A stretch of DNA of 64,000 nt from Benincasa hispida (Eukaryota > Streptophyta > Magnoliopsida > Cucurbitales > Cucurbitaceae): NCBI RefSeq assembly GCF_009727055.1, contig NC_052359.1, positions 19,594,167 through 19,658,166 of the forward strand. The letters are read 5' to 3'. The notes beneath the pieces are model-generated. The model saw only the letters and a program-made list of their open reading frames with translations. It was not told where the DNA came from and searched no databases. The first letter of the stretch is position 1, and each line of letters starts with the position of its first letter. Both the position numbers and the translations under genes were made by a program. Positions 1 through 10,963 of this stretch are shown here, piece by piece.

Positions 1-1465
1 GAATTATCCAACAAAAGTTTGGATTTTCCCACTAACTTTAGTCAAAGGGCAAAATAGTTATTTTGTCAAAGTCAAACTTTGACCTAAAAGTCAACATTTT
101 GAATTTTTATGATTTTTCCCGTGTTGACTAATTTTAACCTCCCGAGCATGAATCCGCATTCATTTTCTCGAAATTCAAATCACATTTGAATATAAGGTGG
201 TCAAAGTTTGACTTTTCAAAGTCAAAAGACAACTCTTTGACTTTACATCTTTGACCATTTCCATTATTTCCGAGCTTCCAAATATGAACATATTCATATT
301 CTTGATATTTAAATCATATTTAAATATTGAAGCTATATCTTTAAACTGAAAAACCCGACCACTATATCATATATACTTGTCGATTTCTCTCTCTTCACCT
401 AATTCGAACAATTCGACTTATTCTATCATACTGTTCTAAGTTTATTCCATATGAGCTAATAGGGGAACCTAATGGACCTATAGATCATGGGCTCTAACGA
501 TCCGAGATTAGCTGGCTAAAACTCTTTTAGACGGAGCGTAGCTAATCAACATTCATTAACTAACGGGTCATTCCACTATAGTCCCGTAGTTGCACTCCCC
601 TCACTATAGATATATTTGTGTCCATTTGATATAACCATGATTAGTAAGCTAATCCTTCACAGGTTGTTCGTAATCTTGGCTGGGTCATAAAAATCGTTTT
701 ACCCCAAGACTACATCTTGTTCCTTAAGTTCCACTGATCCTTTAATGAACAATTGATTTAAGGTCCAACCTGACCTTAAACCGAACTTCTCTCGGGCCAA
801 GGAGAGGGTGGGGCCCTTTTTCAAGACCTGGATTCAATACTAAAGGGAATAACCTATCTACTATCCCTATAACGGGTAGGAGTGAATTCCGTCTTGCACC
901 CTATGTTCCCAGCTATCAACCTGATCTTACCCCTAAAATGGAAGGCTTATTGGGCCAGCGATGATAAACTACCCTCGCCTATGCAGATCTAAGGATAATT
1001 CCGAGTGAATAGGAGTTCATAGTTAGCTCAGGATTAAGATTAAGTTACCTAGGTCATCAATTAACGAAATAGTCAATTTTATACATAAAACGGCATTTAG
1101 AACGTAAAAAGTGACTATTTCATGGTTCAGTCTTATGCAAACTCATTGCATAGGATGCCTCCACTCACATATCTCTATATGAATGATTCAGTATCACATC
1201 GTTTGTACTAACTACAAAGTGGGTCGCATCATAGTGTCCCCAGAATAAGGCGTCCAACTTTATTCATATACTATAGACCATTTTGGCTATATATTTGAAC
1301 TTGATCCACATTTATTTTCACTACATAAAGTTCTACATTAAATAGCCTCAAGACCTTAGTTTATTGGATTCAAGATTACAATTTCAATAACAACTTTATC
1401 GAAAAACAAAACAAAATATGTTTATTAATTTATAAACTACGAGTTTTAGGACATAAAATCCAACA
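1..1465 (-). repeat. Copia LTR, family B, cut by the window edge
   Basis: On the minus strand this begins at 1465 with TGTTGGATTTTATGTCC and runs out of the window on the left. The same opening (TGTTAGGTTTTATGTCCTAA) begins the LTRs at 12929 and 46523, and shared internal blocks follow in the same order. It interrupts Gypsy coding sequence just after the protease, at the LELK linker that precedes reverse transcriptase. Whether it is a solo LTR or one end of a full element cannot be seen. Confidence 0.75.
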
Positions 1466-2299
1466 ATTCAGCAGGGTCTTCAATTCCAGTATTGGTGGTT
1501 CTACTAAGGACGGTTGCGTTGTTTTTCTTTCTTCTTTTGCTGTTGGCTCTTCTTCTTGGGTTTCGATCGTCTCAACTTCCTTGTTTGTGGTAGCAATGGA
1601 TGCGCTTGCATCTTCTTCTTCATTCTCTTCGTCAAGCTTTTCTTTTTCAGTCAATTTCTGGTCATCGTCTGAGTCATGCAGGTCTTCTTCGTCAGGAAAC
1701 TTCATGGCACGGATTATGTTGAACTTGAGCTTCTATCCATTGATGCTCAAAGTGATCTCCCCTTTATGCACATCAATCTGGGCACGACCTTTTGATAAAA
1801 ATGGTCACCCCAAGATGATGGGCACATCTTTGTCGGCTTCGTAATCTAAGATGATGAAGTCGGCTGGTAGGATAAATTTGTCGATGGTGATTAACACGTC
1901 CTTCACCTTCCCCTCTAGATAAACCAGAGATCTATCTGCAAGTTGAAGAGTCACGGTCATGGACGTAAGTTCCCCACATTCAGCTGCTTAAAGATCGACA
2001 GAGGAATCAAATTGATGCTGGCTCTAAAGTCACACAAGGCTTACCCAATGTACAGTACTCCTTTGGAGCTAGATATAGTAAAGCTCCCAGGATTGCTCAT
2101 CTTTTGTGGAATTATTGATTTCGAACTCTATGTTAACGCCACCGTGGCAAACTTACTAGTATCCCTCTTCTTGGTTACCATTTCCTTCAAAAACTTCGCG
2201 TATGCAAGCATCTCCTCAATCGCTTCACTGGATGGAATATTAATATGTAATTGTTTTAACATAGACAGAAAGCGTTGGTACTATACCTCTTCATTATTT
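1466..2299 (-). pseudogene. Gypsy (Athila/Tat-like) protease fragment
   Basis: Read on the minus strand, this continues the Gag at 2300-3803 into an aspartic protease. In order I see a conserved pre-protease block (SEAIEEMLAYAKFLKEM), a NPGSFTI block, the active-site region, then LADRSLVYLEGKVKDVL and a DVPIILG flap-like block, an acidic linker and PPILELK. The active site reads CDFRASINL, where the family normally has CDLGASINL. The Gly after the catalytic Asp is replaced, so the enzyme was probably dead even without the stop codons. Reverse transcriptase should follow, but an LTR of another family takes its place at 1465. Lineage (Athila/Tat) is inferred from the Gag style and the Asp-type primer site. 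Confidence 0.75.
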
Positions 2300-3803
2300 T
2301 TCTTTCTGAGTCTCTACGGGAAAGGTGGTAACTGCACTCTCACGGTCCCCTTCTCTGTTGGCTTTGAGGTGGATGCAACTTCTGGCTTTATTGCTTCTTT
2401 TTCTCTTTCTTCTTTTTGTGTCACCGCAATTTCAGGTTCCAACGCAATGGGAGCAGTGCGGCTAAGCTCCTTCTTTTCTCCCTCCATGATTTTTCCACTC
2501 CACAATGTCACAACCTGACATTACTCTTTATCTGATCCACCCGGGTTGCGTGGGAGTTCTATTGAACTCGACAGAGCCCCTTGTGGTCTGTTCTTTAGCT
2601 CACTTGCAATCTGGCCCATATGTAATTCTAGATTGCGGATGGACGTAGCCTGACTTTGAAGCACAGTTTCTCTATATACTACTTCAATAGGCTTTCCAGG
2701 GAAGAGGATTGCAGCGATTGCGAGCTGCTGGCTTGATTGCTTGTCTGACCGTTATTGCGTGGGAAGAATCCAAGTGGCCCTTCTCTCTCCACAGTTAAAT
2801 CTGCTGTGTTCTCCATACAAAATTGGATGTGTTTCTCCACCAGGGTTGTAGCTATTAGCAAAGGATTATTTTTCACAAAGTAAATAACTGGATCTGTTGG
2901 CATCTTCCCATTGTGTGCCATCACCGCAAGTCCCCACACCTTGTATGTTTTGACTAATTGCGTTTACTTGCCCATTTTGCGTGTGAGTGAGCTGATCGTA
3001 ATTTCCGATTAAGTTCATCATTGCGTCATCTGATTCTGTAGTGAAAGTAAATATAACCATTACTTACGCGTTATCTTGATTCTCAGTCTCTGATCATCTC
3101 CTCTCCAATCCTCGTTGTTTTTTAGATATGCGATCCAAGATGTTCTTAGCCTCATCATACATTTTGTCAAGCAGATCACCAGCGCTGTCGCATTTGCAAC
3201 GGTTGCGAAGCGGATTTAAACCATGATAAAAGATTTCCATCTTAAAGCGTCTAGCAATCCATTGTATGGGACAGCCAGGACCAACCTCTTAAACCTCACC
3301 CAGCATCGCTGCGATTTGCCAGCTTGTCCAAAATTGGTAATTAGTTTCCTTCGTCTAGCATTCTCAGTAAGTGGAAAATATTTCTTCATAAATTTCTCTA
3401 CGACCTGTTCCCATGAAGTGATCTCTCCCGGCTTGAGGGAATACGCCCATTTTCTTGCCTGATCACACAAAGAAAATGGAAACAGAGTTAGTCGAACTTC
3501 TTCGGCAGAGATGTTTGGGAACACAAAAGTATTGTATATTTCTATAAAGCTACAGAGGTGGGCGTGCGGGTCCTCGCCACACCGTCCTCCGAATTGTCCT
3601 GCAGTCTGGATCATCTGCAGCATCATCGGTTTTATTTCGAATCGACTTCCATCGAGGGTAGGCCTTATGATTTCTGGATAGAAATCATAGAGGTTTGGCG
3701 ATGCATAGTCCCTAATGAGTCTATTGCGATCGTTTGCCAGTAGGATTGGATTCGCCATGACATTGTTTTCGTTTGGTACTTCGTTTCCAGGCTGCTCCAC
3801 CAT
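2300..3803 (-). pseudogene. Gypsy (Athila/Tat-like) Gag, broken
   Basis: The longest intact piece is 195 residues from the ATG at 3803 to 3216. It has the hallmarks of plant retrotransposon gag (PF03732): a FEIKPMMLQMIQ block, FGG, EDPHAHL, then RLTLFPFSL, a Trp-containing ARKWAYSL, and W-x-V-xx-KFMKKYFP. These form the capsid-like core that packages element RNA. Beyond 3216 the reading frame shifts several times, with recognisable pieces at 3060-2679 and 2511-2314 (the latter rich in Glu/Lys/Pro). The primer site and 5' LTR lie directly upstream on the same strand (3947-5641), so gag sits in its expected place. It is not functional as it stands. Confidence 0.85.
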
Positions 3804-3946
3804 ATCTTCTTTGTCTGACTGTTATTGTTGGCGATCTCTTAATCTTCATCTGAACGCCCTCTCAATCTCTGGGTCATAATTCACCAGAGATTGAGAGTCT
3901 GCAAAGAAATCAGAAAAATTACCGTTAGCACACTATTTTGCCGAAT

Positions 3947-3964
3947 TCTCCGGCAACGGCGCCA
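3947..3964 (-). other. Primer binding site, tRNA-Asp type
   Basis: On the minus strand the 18 bases read TGGCGCCGTTGCCGGAGA, the usual Athila/Tat primer site that pairs with the 3' end of a plant tRNA. It lies six bases inside the LTR end at 3971, which fixes the direction of this element as leftward. Confidence 0.85.
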
Positions 3965-3970
3965 AAAACT

Positions 3971-5641
3971 TGATGCGTTATTTTATGATGTGGAATTATG
4001 GATGAAATGTGATGATGAAAATGCATTGAGCACTCAAGTTTTCTCAGTGGAATCCAAGTGTAAACTCCACTAAGTTTCTTGGTAAGTCCAGGGTCGAACT
4101 CAGGGACTTGGGAAAACAGATTGCGGTGGTAATTTTTAAGAAAACCTTGCGGTAACCGATAACTTAAATAGTTGTTGGTTTTATTTGTTGTGGTAATGAA
4201 ATAAATAAATGCAGCGGATTTGAGAAAAGTTTAGATGCACTGAGTATGTGGATGAATGGGTTGAGAAGGTCTTAGCTAGCGTAACTTGGGAATGCATCAG
4301 ACTATGCGATCATGCTACACCCATACACAGCAAGTCATTTTCTAATGCAAATGCGGTGCTCCTAATTCTAAGACGCATGTGTTGAATGCAAAAGTGTCCA
4401 TAAAGCTTATTCCTAAGTCTCTACTCTTTTTCTATGTGATGATGTAAGATGCACAAAGGTAAGGTGATCGCACACAATCATATCCTATCTCTAGGATGCA
4501 TGCGATGCGTTAATAGTAAGCAGTGCTTATTCCTAAGCTCCTATCTCTTGATTATGCTTTCTAATCTGACTCTCTCGAGCCTAGATTCTAACCTGACTTT
4601 TCCAAGCCTAGATCATGTCTTTAGACTACCCTCTCGAGTATCTCTAATGGACAAATGAAGCATACATAATAGAAGATGATCGCATAGAATGAATATCCCC
4701 AATTAAGCTGCTAAGTGCTTCTCAGCCCATTCAATAAATTTAGCTACTCATGCGTAAATAGCAAAGAGTGAACAGATATATAGAAGTAAATTCCATTTTT
4801 ATAAATAAGTTTGAATACAAAATAGCAATGGAAGATAAAGGTAGAGCGCCTAGTAGCAATCCCTTGCTAACCGAGGCTTTTACACTGGCAATCTCTATTC
4901 GATTCAAAAGATATTCCTGCTTCCACAGGAGTTGGCCCTCTCTTTGATCTTGAAGCTCCCGGTGCTCTCCCAAGCTCACAGGAACGATCTATCAGCACAA
5001 TCTCCTTCTCTTGCTTTCGCCTTAAAATAAAATAAAATCTAAGAACTGGGCTAAACTATGAATAGAACTTGTGAACTCGTGAGCAACTGAACTTGTTAAC
5101 CCTATTTCTGTAGGATGCCTTCGGTATTTAAAGAGCTTCCGGGTTGAAAGGCTACTTCTCTCTTATGATTTCACAGATGGGATGACTTTAATTCTCTGAC
5201 TGATGCGTCGAATATTTGTCACCGAAAAGCTGAATGTACTTGTTATCGTTAGCGGCTTGTCAACTTAATTCATATTCGACCGTCATCAGCTTTCTGTCCC
5301 ATCGTGATTAATTATGCCTTTCACCCGGATGCACCCACCAAGTTGCGTCGGCTCTATGCGGCAATCCTTCTTGAGCTGATGTTTGCAAGCACAAATCACC
5401 GCAAAACCTTGCGATAATGCTGCGCTCGTTCATTGATTTCTGTGATCACGCTTTTCACCTTGCATCAACGCATATTCTGCATAAAAACACAAAAGTTAAT
5501 TGTTTCTATGCGATAACCGCATGCGACCGCAATGTTATAAACTTAATGCTTTTTGGACGCAATCTAACATATTTCATCAATGCAAACCCTCATTGTTTAA
5601 TAACTTAGCAATGTAATAACGTACATTTCTGCCCATTATCA
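3971..5641 (-). repeat. 5' LTR of the Athila/Tat-like Gypsy element
   Basis: On the minus strand it begins TGATAATGGGCAG at 5641 and ends CGCATCA at 3971, giving TG...CA termini, 1671 bases, with the primer site immediately after. Both ends break an outer reading frame: Copia coding sequence starts again at 5642. It contains scattered GATCGCATAG-like words (for example near 4680). The partner 3' LTR is outside the window or lost. Confidence 0.8.
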
Positions 5642-6151
5642 AATACCTACAAAGAAATGGATGAAAGCTCAGTCTACATAGGTAACAATCACTCATGTCC
5701 TGTAGTTGGTATTGGCTCAATTTCCTTAAAACTAAAAGATGAGTCAGTGAAACTACTCACAAATGTTTGACATGTGCCCATGTTAAAAAGAAATCTGATT
5801 TCATTGGGCATGCTTGACTCAGAAGGCTGTAAATATAGAGGGAAAGGAGGCTACTGTGAAGTTTTGAAAGACACTAAACTAATCTTCAAATGTGTAAAGA
5901 TAAATGGTGTATATGCAGTTCAAGGAGTTCAGAAAATGCAATCAGCTTTAGCTGTAACATACAAAGAACCTAATGAAGGAGACCTTAAGCACAAAAGACT
6001 TTCCCACATCAGTGCCAAAAGCCTTCAAGTTTTGGCCAAACAAGGAATCCTACCTAAAGGAGTTCACCAAGACCTATCCTTTTGTGAACAATGTGTAATT
6101 GGGAAGGCTACGAGGCAAAGTTTTATTAAGGCTCAACATAAAACTAAAGCA
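5642..6151 (+). pseudogene. Copia pol fragment: protease end, GAG-pre-integrase, integrase zinc site
   Basis: This fragment reads as Copia polyprotein: a post-protease block (VPMLKRNLISLGMLDSEG), then the GAG-pre-integrase domain, then the integrase zinc site with H-x4-H (KHKRLSH) and C-x2-C (FCEQC), ending at QSFIKAQHKTKA. One in-frame stop lies just before the methionine at 5774. The left end is cut by the Gypsy LTR (5641) and the right end by the LTR starting at 6152, so this is a host fragment for two later insertions. Integrase core, reverse transcriptase and RNase H are not found next to it. Confidence 0.85.
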
Positions 6152-8016
6152 TGTTGGGTTTTATGCCTTAAAACTTGTAGATAGTAAATGTTATTAATTG
6201 ACCGTCATCAATAAAGAGTTATGAATATTAATTCAATAAATGATATTGCATGTATTGATGTCTATTTTGTATTAATAACCCTAAATCCAATAAACTAACA
6301 TCCAAGGTTATCTTCTGAATCTTGAACTGTATGTGGAGACATATAGGGATGTTCAAGATACAACCTATAGGGTTTACAGTATAGGGATAAGCCATGGTAC
6401 CTTATTCTGGTAACACTATGGATACAACCAACATTGTATTTGATACAAACGTAATGATCCAACGCATTCGTGTAAGTGATACACAAGTGGATGTAACCTA
6501 TGAAATGAGTTTGCATAAGATTATAGTAACCATTAGGTAACACCATTGACTATTCAGGTTTTTATTTGAATAAGATGATCTAAGCGACTTAGTCTTAATC
6601 CTGAGTATATTATGAACTCCGTTCACGAGTGATTGTACTTTGATTTACATGGGTGAGGGTGGCCAGTTCATCGACCAAATATGCCTACCATTTTGGGGAT
6701 GAGACCATGTGGGGAGCTGGGAATATAATAATACAAGATGAAATTCACTCATTCCTTCCTTGAGGGTAAGTAGATGAGTGTTCCCTTAAGTGTTATCTCC
6801 AGGACTTGAACAAAGGGCCCTAACCTCTCATTGGCTCGAGAGGCGTTTCTATTTATTGGTTGTACCATAAACAGGTTGTTCATTAGAGGAGCACTGGTAC
6901 TTAAGGACTCAGAGGTAACCCAAGGGTAAAACGATAATTTGACCCAATTGCTGGTACAAACATTCATGAAGTACTAACTTGTTGGTATTGATCTACATCA
7001 GTGGACACATAAATATATTTGTAGTGAGAAAAGTACAACTGTGGGTCTTTAGTAGAGTGTACCTATAGTTAATGAATATTGATTAATTTGGTTAATGAGT
7101 TTAGTCAAGTAATCCCATATCGTTGGAGCTTCTAATTTACAGGTCTACCAGGTCCCCTCGTTAACTCATTAGAGGATACTTAAAAGGGATAATTTAAATT
7201 GTTCAAATTAATTTGAGGAAACTATATGTTAATGTGATTATATATAATTAATTATGGATATGATCTATAATTAAATTGGAAAGTAATATTTGAATAAGAT
7301 TCAAATTAATTCATTCAAGTGAATTAAATTCATAAAGAATTAACTAATAGAAAGGTATTGCACATATACTTGCAATGTATATGATAATTAAATATATATC
7401 TTAAATTGGGTATATACATGTATAATTGGTTATCTAATTATTGTACAAATTTAAATTAAATAAGTGTTATTTAATTGTGCAAATTAAATACGTTTATTTA
7501 ATTGGACTAATTAATTAAATAAGTGTTATTTAATTAAATGAAATAATTAATTAAATAAGTTATTTAAGTAATTACAGAAAAGGAAAATATATATTAGGAA
7601 AAGGAAGATATATTAGGGAAATGCCTTGACCCTTCCCTATATAAAGACCTCTCTATTGCCTTTTGAAAAATATACAATGTAGTCTCAGAGAAACACTAAC
7701 AATACACAACTTCTTGATATTGTTGTGTAGAATTTCTCTGAGTCTCTCTACTCTAAGAAAAACACTATTCTCCTCTCCCTCTACCAATAGTTGGATGCCA
7801 CCTATCCTCTATTGGAATCCTAAGAGAATAACAAGGTTTCTCTTGTGGTAGTATTCGAGATCATTCAAGGAGTTGTTCGTGATCAAGACCGTTTAGAGAT
7901 CCATTCATTGGAACCTTGCAGAGACTTATTCGTGGCATTTGGGAATCTACAAAGGTAAGAATCGTTCTAATCATTCTAATCATTAGAGACTTCTACTACG
8001 GGATTTGATCCCTACA
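6152..8016 (+). repeat. Copia 5' LTR, family B-like
   Basis: It begins TGTTGGGTTTTATGCC at 6152 and ends CCCTACA at 8016, followed two bases later by the initiator-Met primer site. Length is about 1865 bases. The middle (about 7190-7570) is very AT-rich, with repeated TTAAATAAGTGTTATTTAA palindromic words. The five bases before it are AAGCA; the matching target duplication at the far end was not found, because the 3' side has been rearranged. Confidence 0.85.
7638..7646 (+). promoter_or_regulatory. TATA box inside the LTR
   Basis: TATATAAAG lies in a sharp GC/pyrimidine context after the AT-rich block and about 380 bases before the LTR end, where a Copia LTR promoter is expected. It would start the element RNA. 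Activity is not known. Confidence 0.5.
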
Positions 8017-8018
8017 AT

Positions 8019-8031
8019 TGGTATCAGAGTC
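8019..8031 (+). other. Primer binding site, initiator tRNA-Met type
   Basis: TGGTATCAGAGTC follows the LTR end by two bases. This is the standard plant Copia primer site and confirms that 6152-8016 is a 5' LTR. Confidence 0.9.
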
Positions 8032-8289
8032 AATTTCTTGCTTCTTCGTTCTTTGTATTTTTTTCGAAACAAAATCGTTTAAAGATGGGTATTATATTAT
8101 GCATTATGAATGTTTGAATGTCGGTTTGCAAAATTGGATGTTTTTATTTTGGCGAATACTTTTTAATTTGATTAAATTGTAGGAGCCTGTTGTATTTTTT
8201 GGAAAGTTCTTCTTTCTTTGAGTATGTAAGTCTGTGTCGTTCGTGGCAAAAAGTTGTTGTCAAAAGAACCTGAGAAAAAAAAAGGCAAA
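8032..8289 (+). other. Copia leader joined to a deletion
   Basis: This holds an untranslated leader but no Gag or protease. Somewhere between about 8160 and 8300 the sequence jumps straight to integrase, so roughly the first third of the polyprotein is missing. Short antisense reading frames here are not genes. Confidence 0.55.
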
Positions 8290-10545
8290 ACAAGAGAAAA
8301 TGGAGAGAAAACACTACGATATGATCGTGGTAGAGAGTATATGGACTTAAGATTCCAAAAATTATATGATAGAACATGGAATAACACCCCCAACTCTCAG
8401 CCCCTGATACACCTCAACAGAATGGTGTATTAGAAAAGAGAAACAGAACCTTGTTGGACATGGTTCGGTCGATGATGAGCTATGCCCAACTTCCTGACTC
8501 ATTTTGGGGGATATGCAGTAGAGACTACACTTTATATTTTGAATAACGTTCCTTCAAAGAGTGTTTCTGAAACACCTTTTGAGTTATGGAGAGGTCATAA
8601 AGGTAGTTTACGCCACTTCAAAATTTGGGAATGTTCAGCCCATATGCTAATGTAAAACCCCAAAAAGTTGAAACCTCATGTAAAAATATGCCTATTTGTG
8701 GGCTATCCCAAGGAAACTAGATGTGAGTACTTCTTTGATTCAAATTAGAATAAAGTGTTTGTGTCGAAAAACGCTACTTTCTTAGAAGAAGACCACATGC
8801 GGGATCATAAGCCACAAAGTAAAATTTTTTTAAGAGACTTAAACAAGGGTTGTTGAAGGGGCTGATACATCATCCAGAGTTGTTGATGTGGGTTTGTCTA
8901 GTCATACACATCCATCTCAAGAGTTGAGATTGCTTCAACGTTGTGGAATGGTTATGAACCCACCTCTACGCTACATGGGTTTAACAGAAGTCCAAGACAT
9001 CATAGTTGATGATGGAGTTGAGGATCCATTATCTTATAAACAAGCAATGGAAGATGAATGAATGGATTAAAGCCATGAATCAAGAAATGGAGTCCATGTA
9101 TTTCAATTCTGTCTAGGAGCTTGTAAATCAACCTGATGGGGTAAAACCTATAGGTTTAAATGGATCTACAAGAGAAAAAAAGATATAGATGGAAAAGTAC
9201 CGACCTTTAAAGCTAGACTTGTGGCAAAGGGTTATACCCAGGTTGAGTGAGTGGACTATGAAGAAACTTTCTCACCTATTGTTATGTTAAAGTCTATCAG
9301 AATTCTCTTGTCCATAGCTACATATTATAACTATGAAATATAGCAAATGGACGTCAAGACTGCCTTTTTAATCGTAGTCTTGAATAGACCATCTACATGA
9401 ATCAACCAGAAGGGTTCACTGAATAAGATCAAGAGCAAAATGTTTTCAAGCTTAATCGGTCTATTTATGGATTGAAATAAGCATCTCGATTTTGGAATAT
9501 AAGATTTGATCCTGCAATCAAATCTTATGGCTTTGATCAGAATGTTAATGAGTCTTGTATTTACAAGAAAATCATCAACAGCTTAGTAACTTTCCTCGTG
9601 CTATATGTGGATGATATCCTAATCATTGAGAATGAAGTAGGTTTTCTGACTGATGAAAAGAAATGGTTGGCCGCCCAATTCTAAATGTAAGATTTTGGAG
9701 AGACGCAACTTGTTCTAGGGATCCAGATCATCAAGGATCATAAGAACAAAAGGTTATCCTTGTCTCAGGAATCATATATTGATAAGGTGCTTGTCAAATA
9801 TTCGATGCAAAATTCCGAGAAGGGTTTGTTACCTTTCAGGCATGGAATTATATTGTCTAAGGAACAGTGTCCTAAGACTCCTCAAGAGTTTGAGGAAATG
9901 AGACGAATTCCTTATGCATCAGCTGTTGGTAGCCTTGTGTATGCAATGTTATATATTAGACCTACATTTACTATGCAGTAGGGATTGTCAGTCAATATCA
10001 ATCCAATCCAGGATTAGATTACTAGACAATGGTCAAAACAATCCTCAAGTACCTTCGAATAACGAGGAATTATATGCTTGTGTATGGAGATAAGAATTTG
10101 ATCCTTACAGGATACACAGACTCTTACTTTCAGACTGATCGGGATTCTCAGAAATCCATATAAGGTTCAGTGTTTACTCTAAATGGAAGATCTATAGTAT
10201 GGTGAAGCATCAAGCAAAGATGCATCGCCGACTCCACTATGAAAGTTGAATATGTGGTTGCTTGTGAAGCTGCTAAAGAGGTCGTTTGGTTTAAGAAATT
10301 CCTTACTGATTTGGAAGTTGTTCCAAATATGTCTTTGCCCACCACACTTTATTGTGATAACAAAGGTGCTGTAGCAAATTCAAATGAACCTAGGAGTCAT
10401 CGAAGAAGCAAACACATTGAACGAAAATCTCACTTGATTTGGGAGATCATTGAGGCTAAAGTGTTCGGGACAAACATGTTGCTAATCCATTTACAAAGAC
10501 TCTCATGGCTAAAGTGTTCGAGGGTCATCTAGAAATTCTGGGTCT
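8290..10545 (+). pseudogene. Copia pol: integrase, reverse transcriptase, RNase H, many stops
   Basis: In order: the integrase end with PDTPQQNGVLEKRNRTLLDM and SFWG; the GKxxLRHFKIW-type chromodomain-like C-terminus; the linker EDPLSYKQAMEDE; reverse transcriptase with MDVKTAF, LNRSIYGLK and an intact LYVDDILII box at about 9600-9620; then PYASAVGSLVYAML; and RNase H with YVVACEAAKEVVW and YCDNKGAVANS (10239-10532). Many in-frame stops and several frameshifts make it inactive. Gag and protease are absent, so it could at most have used enzymes from related copies. It runs into a polypurine tract and a 3' LTR. Confidence 0.9.
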
Positions 10546-10668
10546 ACGGAATATGTGACATATTGTCTAGGACAAGTGGGAGATGTTACTGAGGTATAGT
10601 GCATGCCCTAGTTTATTGTATTTTGTACTTTATTTGTATTGTACATTAGGCTCCCTAAACTTTAGGAC

Positions 10669-10679
10669 AAGTGGGAGAT
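10669..10679 (+). other. Polypurine tract
   Basis: AAGTGGGAGAT lies immediately before the LTR start at 10680. It is the site where plus-strand DNA synthesis starts in Copia elements. A second copy of the same word lies at about 10575-10585. Confidence 0.8.
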
Positions 10680-10963
10680 TGTTAGGATTGATGTCCTAAA
10701 TCTCTTGTATTCTCATAGTTTGTAAACATTGTATAAACAAATTATTATTAATAAAATAATTTTTATTTTATGTGCATACACTCAATCCAATAAACTAAGA
10801 TCGTAGGTTATTTTATGTAATTTAAATAAGTATGTAGAGGCGTACAGATGAATCTTGTTTAAATAATAACCTAAATGGTATGTAGTAGATGGATAAGGTT
10901 GGGTACCTTATCCGGTGACACTATGGATACGGTCCACTTTGTAGATGTTACAAATGTTGTAAA
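10680..10963 (+). repeat. Copia 3' LTR, truncated after 284 bases
   Basis: It begins TGTTAGGATTGATGTCC directly after the polypurine tract and then carries the usual block order (AATAAA-like tract, CCAATAAAC, GTATGTAGAGG, GGGTACCTTATCC). At 10963 it is interrupted by another LTR that begins with nearly the same bases. It does not match the 5' LTR at 6152 well, so the 8.0-10.7 kb element has unlike ends. Confidence 0.8.

Noticed and set aside
1943..2518. 191-codon plus-strand frame
   Set aside because: It is the reverse of Gypsy protease/Gag sequence, which has clear domain blocks on the minus strand.
3947..3964. tRNA gene
   Set aside because: It is a primer binding site complementary to a tRNA 3' end; no cloverleaf surrounds it. 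I found no convincing tRNA, rRNA or other RNA gene, though a dedicated scan was not possible.
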